Assembly: GCA_030544215.1 (NCBI GenBank)
Contig: JARZZO010000012.1
Location: 41,083,194-41,147,193 of the forward strand
Reading direction: 5' to 3'
Source: Zantedeschia hybrid cultivar
Lineage: Eukaryota; Streptophyta; Magnoliopsida; Alismatales; Araceae
Length of the DNA: 64,000 nucleotides
Part shown: positions 57,769-64,000 of the stretch, piece by piece
How positions within the stretch are numbered: position 1 is the stretch's first letter
Layout: the number at the start of each line of letters is the position of its first letter
Position numbers and translations under genes: made by a program
Notes under the pieces: generated by a model
What the model was told of the DNA's origin: nothing
What the model saw: the letters and a program-made list of their open reading frames with translations, nothing else
The model's database searches: none

Positions 57769-57770
57769 AC

Positions 57771-60495
57771 TGTAACGACCCGCCATCCTATGACCGGAGA
57801 CCCGGTCACTAAATGGATGTCGGCCCATTAACTGCGGGTTCACACCCGGATCTCACACAACACATCTGGAGGAGTAAGTGCTAAACAAGGCTAAATATAA
57901 CAATCGCACGGACTACAAAGGTAAACGAGTGCGCAGAAGGGAAAATAATAATGTCTGTAAACAGTCCAACAATGATTACATGTCCAACAAGTTAAATAAG
58001 TACAGGCAGAAGGAAAGTACAACAACATCGGGGCATACCCCGGGAACTAAGACAGCTGCTGGTCCGCACACCAAGAAGACACCACGCTTCCGCTCGCCAC
58101 GAGGTCCACACCTGAAACCGCAGGGAGTGAGCCACACTAGAATTGGGCTCAGTAGGGATCATCCGATCCCCTGCCTCCCACTCACACACCCACAAGTGCA
58201 ACAACAGGAATATATGGCAATTAGGTAAAGCAGTAAACATAGCACTCAACCTGATATGAAACGTACGATAAGCAGTGTAGCAAGAACAGTACTAAGTAAC
58301 CCGAAGAGCCCAACACAAAGTCACGTCTCACAGTCAAAGTCCACAAAGCGACTAAACCACACTGTCGACCGAAGTCAAACGTCGCCTCCCAACACTACCA
58401 CCACTACTCACGCCTGTCCACCCCTACAGTGTTCCGGGGCACTGTAGGGTGAGGCAGTGAGTCAAACTAGGACTAGCTGGAACCAGTGTACCGCCACTGC
58501 CAGCTACGTGTGCACACAAGCAGTCTAGACTACTGTCCTACCGTCCGGATTGCCTCCACGCTAGGCCTCAGCACTTCAGGAGGGCCCTGGGGACCGGCGA
58601 ACCCCCGTAAGCCGAAGCTACAGGAACTACCCACAAGCCCAACTCTCCCGGGCTGCGTCAGGCCAAAGGGCTAAGGGTACCACTCGTAACCTTGATCAAA
58701 GGTCACATCAGGCCCAGTGGCTAAAGGGTAAACCAACTCCCACCAGTACCAGCTCCACAGCAAGAAACGCGCCGGAAGCTGTCACGACAAACAGGGAAAC
58801 CCCGACCCGCTGAGGCCAAGCAGCATCCCCTCGGATAGCGCACCAGCTACTCCGGCCCGACGGGCTCAAGGTGGTTCTGCTTCCCTCAGCTGAAGGTAAA
58901 CCACAACATGTACCCCTTCTCCCACCGGTACGGCACAATGCCTCACAGACACCATGACCCTGTCCCCATCGGTCCATGGTGACAAACATAAACCACAGTC
59001 ATATCGATCCACAGTCGTGTAAGCACACACACACATAACATGATGCCATTCCACACACACAGAAGTCCTCAGTCTCAGTGTACAACGTAAAACATGCCTT
59101 AGAACCACCAACAGTGAAACATATGTTTAAAAACCAGGGTTAAGACAGTTCTGTCTTGAATCGCGTCGACCGAGGTCGACGCCATTCAAGTCCCTTAGAC
59201 GGGTTCAGTTAAAAGCCAGATTATCCCTTAAAACGCGTCCACCTGTGAAGCCGCCGTTTAAAACGCGTCAGGGTCTCCCGACGCCATTCAACCCAGAAAT
59301 CCAGATTGCAGAACCCTTAAACGGGGGCATTTCCTGCCTAAATGGCGTCATGATGGCCCGACGTCCTTCTGAAAGGCGTCGTCCATCCATTACGTCATTT
59401 AGCGCCAGAACCCCTAATTCAGGAAACCTCGAACAGGGAGGTTTCTGCCCTAAAACGCGTCGTACTGACCCGACGTCTTTCGGAAAGGCGTCGACCAGGC
59501 ACGACGCCATTTAGCGCCAGAAACCAGGTTTCCTGGTTCGACCCGAGGGTCTCACCCTCAACCCCAAACGCCCCGAAAAAGCCCCAAAACAGAAGGGGAT
59601 GGACAAGAAGTTCATCTACCATAAGCATACTACGAAACCACATTCACGAGCACGGCCATACCAACAAGAACACCCCCTAAACATGCTCATTCTAACCCAA
59701 ATCATAACATGCCATGCCAAGGAAATCACGAGCACACATTCACAGTCCATGCAAGGTTCGTCCCCCTACCGGTTCTTGAACTCCGCCAAGCTCCGTGCCA
59801 CCGTCCCGCCGCACCGCACACCGCCGCCGGTACCCTCGAGGACGCCGCCACTCTGTCGGGACGTCGGCCGCCGTCCGGAGAAGGGAACGCCGCGAAGGAG
59901 GTGGTGGAGGTAGAGGTGAGAGGTAGGGAGGCTATGGAGTGATGGAAGAGGAAGAAGAGGAGGGGAAGGGAGGAAGGAGGGCGGAGAGGGAGCGGAGAGG
60001 CGAGGAGAGAGAGTGTGGAGGCGAAAGTGAGGGAAAGAAGGGGAGGCTCGCGGGATCAATCCGAAACCAGCTGAAACGCGTCGATCGACGCAGACGCCTA
60101 TCAGTCTGACAGGACGGCCGTACTGACAGCGGTCTGAAACGCGTCACCCTCCACGGACGCCGTTCAGACGATGTGACCGGCCGTACTGACAACGCTCTGG
60201 CGCCGTACCCTGACATCGCAGATGTCGCAGTCTGAATCGCGTCGACCAAGCTGGACGCCGTTCAGACGAAATGACAGGGACCGTACTCTCGCGGCCCGAA
60301 AACCGCCCACGTGGCGCACACGTGGCACAACAACCTGCAAACCTAAATGGCGTCGACACACCCTGACGCCTTTTGAAAGGCGTCGACAAGTGCTGACGCC
60401 ATTCAGCTAGAAATCTCAAGACCCCACAGGGTCCAAACCAGGGGATCCGGCCCGAACCCGACCCGAATACAGAACCCGAAACTTCAGTCCTTACA
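57771..60495 (-). repeat. 5' LTR of the gag-only element
   Basis: 2725 bp, colinear with 53524-56249. Differences are mostly single-base transitions, such as GAACCACC for GAACCGCC, and one small deletion near 58608. Some differences fall in 34-bp motif arms: AACGCGTC here is AACGAGTC in the other LTR near 55210, and GACGCCGTTCAG here is GACGCCTTTCAG there. Confidence 0.95.
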
Positions 60496-61464
60496 CATTA
60501 CTTTCAACACCATGGATGAACATTAAGGGGGAGATAGAAGTTCCTATGAACATCAAAATGAAAGAAAATAATCTAAGAAAGCAAGAAGAACAGAAATAAA
60601 CCCATTCTTCACTCCCACTCTACCTTGGAGAGGAGATGAGAAGGGTGAATGGCATTAGAAGCCCACTTTCTTGCTCTCTTCTTCTCTAACACTCTTCCTT
60701 TCTTTTTCTCTTCTTCTCTAACTCTCTTTTTTCTCTTGAGATGCAGGGAATGGAAGGGAAGGGAGGAGGGAGATGTGCTCCTCCTTGGCCTCTCTCTTTT
60801 CTTCTTCTCTTTTCTTTCTTGTAGGCTTTTGTCTCTAACTCTTTCTTGGAGAAGAAGGGGTTTCTTTTATAGATAAAGTTGGATTTCTTTTGGGGGGTAT
60901 ATTAGGCATTCATTAGACTTGCATTAGGGATAAGAAACCCCTCTTAAGAGCCCTCCAATAAGGCCACAACACTTAGAGAATCTTCATCGGTCTTCCTTTT
61001 GCTTTTCACCTACCCTCTTCTAGAAGAATCTTGAGGGGAGACCACTTTCTTTTTCTTCTTATCCACCTTTGGGCAGATTTGAAGATAGGCCAAAGGGATG
61101 AGAATATGCTATGGGGGACTACTTAGGCCCTTTTAAAGGCTGCCATGAAATTGGGCCTTGGCCTTCACTTTTTGGGCCAAAATTCTCCCTGTTGGGCTTC
61201 TTTTTGCTTGAAACAATGGGCCTGGGCCTGCCCTTTGAATTTCTTCTTCATTTGGGCCTAAATATGATCCTTTTGGACTCCCTTTGGCTTGCAAAAATGA
61301 GCTTAGTTCCTGCCCATTGGATTCTTTTTCATTTGTGACCAAAGTGACCCTTTTTAGCTTCATTTGGCTTGCAAGAATAGGTCCCATTGTTGCTTCTTGG
61401 GTTCCCTCACCTTGAGCCTTCTTTGAACCATCTTTGGGCTTTTCTCTTGTTCATTTTTTAGGTA
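60496..61464. other. unclassified non-coding repeat, right part
   Basis: This continues the sequence interrupted at 53523. It contains CTTCTCTT-rich stretches, a purine block near 60525, and three degenerate units of about 83 bp at 61150-61390. No gene seen. Confidence 0.4.
61150..61390. repeat. three degenerate tandem units of about 83 bp
   Basis: TTGGCTTGCAAAAATGAGC, TTGGCTTGCAAGAATAGG and TTTTGCTTGAAACAATGGG close successive units. Each contains a CATTTG(G/T)G-like stretch and a CTTTTT run. Confidence 0.6.
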
Positions 61465-62381
61465 ACAATATCAGAAAAGATGTTTTTGGATATTGTACAG
61501 CGGAGTCTGATTCAAGTGAGTTGACCATCTAGGGTTTGACAGTTGACCATACCCTAGGTTAACCCGAGACCAATGTGCGAACGAAGGATTATAACCACGC
61601 GGTAACTGTGGACGGACAGGTTCCATGAGTGGGTTGCTGAACCCCATTACCTTCCGGGATCAAGCGGTGTTGCTTGGCATCCAACTTGATTGGAAGCCCG
61701 ACTGAATTTACATGCGATAATAATTCGGTTGAGTAATTAGTTAATATCTAGATATTAAAGTAAATAACTAGTTATTGGATTTAACGGGCTGAAAATCGGA
61801 CTGGTAAATGGGCCTAGAGAGTCACACGCAATAAGATTCTCAGTCGGTGCTACATAAGTGGGATTTATATTAACTCGGGGACTTTTGTGAAAAGTTGCGC
61901 CGACTTAATATATATATGCGTTGTTGAGAAATCCTGGGCCAAGCTCCAGGATTTCCCCATGCTGGCCGTCATCCCCTACTTTCTCTCTCCTCCTCTGGTC
62001 GCCCCATTCGAGGCACCGAGATTGTCACCGTCTCCGCCGCGCGTGATTCCCGAAAGTCGGGAATTCCCGTCGGCGGGATTTCAGCAATCGTTGCGACGAC
62101 GGATCTTCAGTGAGCAAGCTGATACGGACGAGGGATCGAAGACGAATCACCGCGGAGGATCGCGTGGATACCGCTGGAGGCCGGACGCTTGTGCGGCTCG
62201 CGGCATCACCTTGACGGAACTGAGACGGAAGCGGATTCGAATCCGCGCACGGTAATCGGATTACTTCTCGTTGTTTTCGGTTTTAGTTTTTCGTTTCGAA
62301 TCGGATTAGCGGGTATCGGGCGGGATAAATTTTTGTTTGTCGTTTCCGCTGCGTTCTTCGCGTCCCGCCCGGATCCCAACA
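61465..62381 (+). mobile_element. LTR, 5'-truncated, of an unclassified LTR retrotransposon
   Basis: The sequence aligns with the LTR cluster at 5948-8958. Shared blocks are TCTGATTCAAGTGAGTTGACC (20 of 21 bases similar in type), ACGCGGTAAC, CGTGGATACCGCT and the end CGGATCCCAACA. Homology starts only at about 61465, where the unclassified repeat stops, so the 5' part is missing. The end is fixed by the primer site two bases later. Confidence 0.7.
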
Positions 62382-62382
62382 G

Positions 62383-62394
62383 TGGTATCAGAGC
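62383..62394 (+). other. primer binding site, initiator tRNA-Met
   Basis: TGGTATCAGAGC directly after the LTR end CCCAACA. Confidence 0.85.
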
Positions 62395-64000
62395 CAGGTT
62401 CCGCTCTGATCCACTTCGGAACGGCGTAATTAATCTTCTGAAATTAATTCCATGACTTATTTATTTATTTTCTCATGAAGTTTGTTCATGTGATGAACAT
62501 ACAATAATCTAGATTATTATTCATTAGAGAAAAATCAATCTAAATGGGGTTTTGGTTGTATTCTTCATGAGCATGAAGAACCATGTTTAAGGGGACCTCA
62601 TCGGTCATCGGAGACCTCAACGATGCAAACTGGTATGACCAGTTGTCACAGCCTAACCCGACGGAGCCCTGCGATAGCCGGTGGCTAGCTGTAATGCAAT
62701 CTTTTTCCCTGTTTTCTTCAAATTGTTTGAAGGAGGCAACTAAGGCCACGAGCTCATGCAACAATCCCACTGCCGACGCTGGGGGGGGCCTTCTGTGGCA
62801 CCGGTCACACCTGCAGGGATCGTCGGCCCCATCTCTTGTGTCGGGGGTAGGATGCGCTGCTCTGGTTCCTCTTGCCGGCGACAGATGAAGAGGAGGCAGG
62901 CCAAGTTTTCTGCGGTGCCTGAAGGGATCGGGGGTACATTCCGGCGCCTTCACCAGTGCCGGCCAGGCCGACTGACCCTGCCGGCCCTGTTTGGGGCGGC
63001 CGCGATGGTAGGCACCGCCGTCTGCGCCTTCCCCTTACCGGCGTCGGGCAGCTTGAAGACGAACCAGGCGACGGTGGCGGCGGCTAGGGTTAAACCCTAG
63101 CCACAGGGACCCAGAGAGATTATGGGCCAGCTTGGTTCGGGTCCAGGCGCTTCGGCCGCACCAGGCTTCCCTGGCCTGAGCCAGTAACCCCTCCATTGAG
63201 CCCAATTAAGCCCTTTACCCCCTAGCCCATTAACCCCTCTTAGCCCCTAAACCTCTTATTAAATTTAAAACCCCAATCTATTAACTTAAAATTTAAATTC
63301 TAAACTGTTTAAAATATGTTTTAAACTTTGTATTTATAATTTTGAGTTCTATAGATTGATGATTTTAAAGATGTGATCTTTAAATGGGGGTTAATTTTAA
63401 TATGTGATCTAAAGTTAATTAACAATTGTTGTTAATTTGTTTCTATTTAAGTGTTAAAAGGAGTATTTTTTAAGATATGATCTTAAATGCGATGAACATA
63501 TTTAATGTGAGATCTTAAATTAAAATTAACAATTGTTGTTAATTATGTATATAAAGGGGTTAAATTAAGATGTGATCTTAATCAATATTAACAAGAGTTG
63601 TTAATTGATTTTTTAAGTTGTGACTTAAAACTTATTAACAAATGTTGTTAATTTATTTAAGTTAAGTGATTAGATACACTTAAATTTCTTAGCAATTGTT
63701 GTTATGAAGTTATTTTTAATTAAGGGACACTTAATAAAAGTTATTAAGTGATTTATTGACTTATTATAAATGTTATAATAAAGTTAATTATTTCTTGAGA
63801 AATTGAATTTAATAAAAGTTATTAAAGATTAATTAAGTCTTAATAATAGTTATTAAGATTATTAATTAATTTTCTCAAAGATCTCTTAATTAAAGTTTTC
63901 ATTAATCTAATCAACTTGAAATTGATCTTTTAATAAATGTTATTAAGAGATTAATTAAGTCTAAGATGTTAGACTATTTTAATTAGAATGTTCTAATTAT
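62395..64000. other. internal region of the LTR element, no recognisable gag
   Basis: The first 700 bases are GC-rich, with frames that show no gag core or zinc knuckle. After 63100 the sequence becomes AT-rich and is filled with short palindromes. The element runs off the window, so coding regions may follow. Confidence 0.5.
63410..63955. repeat. series of short AT palindromes
   Basis: First TTAACAATTGTTGTTAAT-type units at 63416-63436, 63526-63542, 63586-63606 and 63633-63652. Then CTTAATAAAAGTTATTAAG-type units at 63730-63748, 63763-63780, 63807-63826, 63839-63857 and 63926-63950. Each is a 7-9 base arm, two to four bases, and the inverted arm. Confidence 0.75.

Larger units (their letters stand above)
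53524..60495 (-). mobile_element. gag-only Ty3-gypsy LTR retrotransposon with 2.7-kb LTRs
   Basis: Two nearly identical LTRs (53524-56249 and 57771-60495) enclose only 1521 bp of internal DNA. That internal DNA has a primer site, one intact gag gene and a polypurine tract, all on the minus strand. Protease, RT, RNase H and integrase are absent. The flanks CATTG and CATTA agree at four of five positions, in keeping with a duplication that has gained one change. I count about 25 differences between the LTRs by eye, just under 1 percent, so insertion was recent. The solo LTRs at 9127, 9917, 13985 and 23609 belong to the same family. Replication must depend on enzymes from another element. Confidence 0.93.

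Noticed and set aside
62540..62953. 137-codon minus-strand frame and overlapping plus-strand frames
   Set aside because: They lie in the GC-rich start of an LTR-element interior. None shows gag, zinc-knuckle or other domain features, and both strands are open.

Overview
This is nuclear DNA of a flowering plant, made almost entirely of nested and decayed transposable elements. The evidence is Ty3-gypsy elements of the Tat type (with a second, archaeal-type RNase H), a CACTA transposon with TNP2 and Ptta-type genes, Mutator-like and hAT MITEs, primer sites matching initiator tRNA-Met, and solo LTRs with 5-bp target duplications. I cannot name the species. I see no intact host gene, tRNA, rRNA or CRISPR array. 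The one host gene I recognise is a glycine-rich protein gene, now a pseudogene.

Layout. 1-2719: AT-rich flank with a hAT MITE and a small tandem repeat. 2720-3027 and 19415-19592: the two halves of the glycine-rich protein pseudogene, separated by a CACTA transposon of about 16.4 kb (3028-19414). The CACTA element carries remnants of two leftward genes: a TNP2-like transposase (3' end at 9103) and a Ptta/Transposase_24-like gene (9022 down to 3762). It has been invaded by a Mutator-like MITE, a cluster of old LTRs (5948-8958), a solo LTR (9127-12503) that holds a second solo LTR of the same family (9917-11228), and a foldback repeat that holds a third solo LTR (13985-16559). 19700-35133: intergenic sequence, another solo LTR (23609-25793), fragments of a second gypsy family (LTR 30304-33181 with a gag-protease remnant to about 34850), and low-complexity DNA. 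35139-49681: a complete Tat-clade gypsy element with perfect CTTTG target duplications, broken by several stops and frameshifts but with RT, both RNases H and integrase in one open frame. 49687-61464: an unclassified non-coding repeat rich in short palindromes, interrupted by a young gag-only gypsy element (53524-60495) with 2.7-kb LTRs. 61465-64000: the 3' part of another LTR, its primer site, and a non-coding internal region rich in short AT palindromes.

The most unusual signal is a 34-bp motif with fixed architecture: a 12-base arm (CTRAAWSGCGTC), ten variable bases, and a 12-base arm (GACGCCWTTYAG). I count roughly 70 copies by eye. They lie in the LTRs of the abundant gag-only family, in the LTRs and untranslated regions of the Tat element, and in the LTR of the second gypsy family. 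They often occur as pairs overlapping by 3-4 bp. Two other palindrome series, unrelated in sequence, occur at 50236-52790 and 63410-63955.
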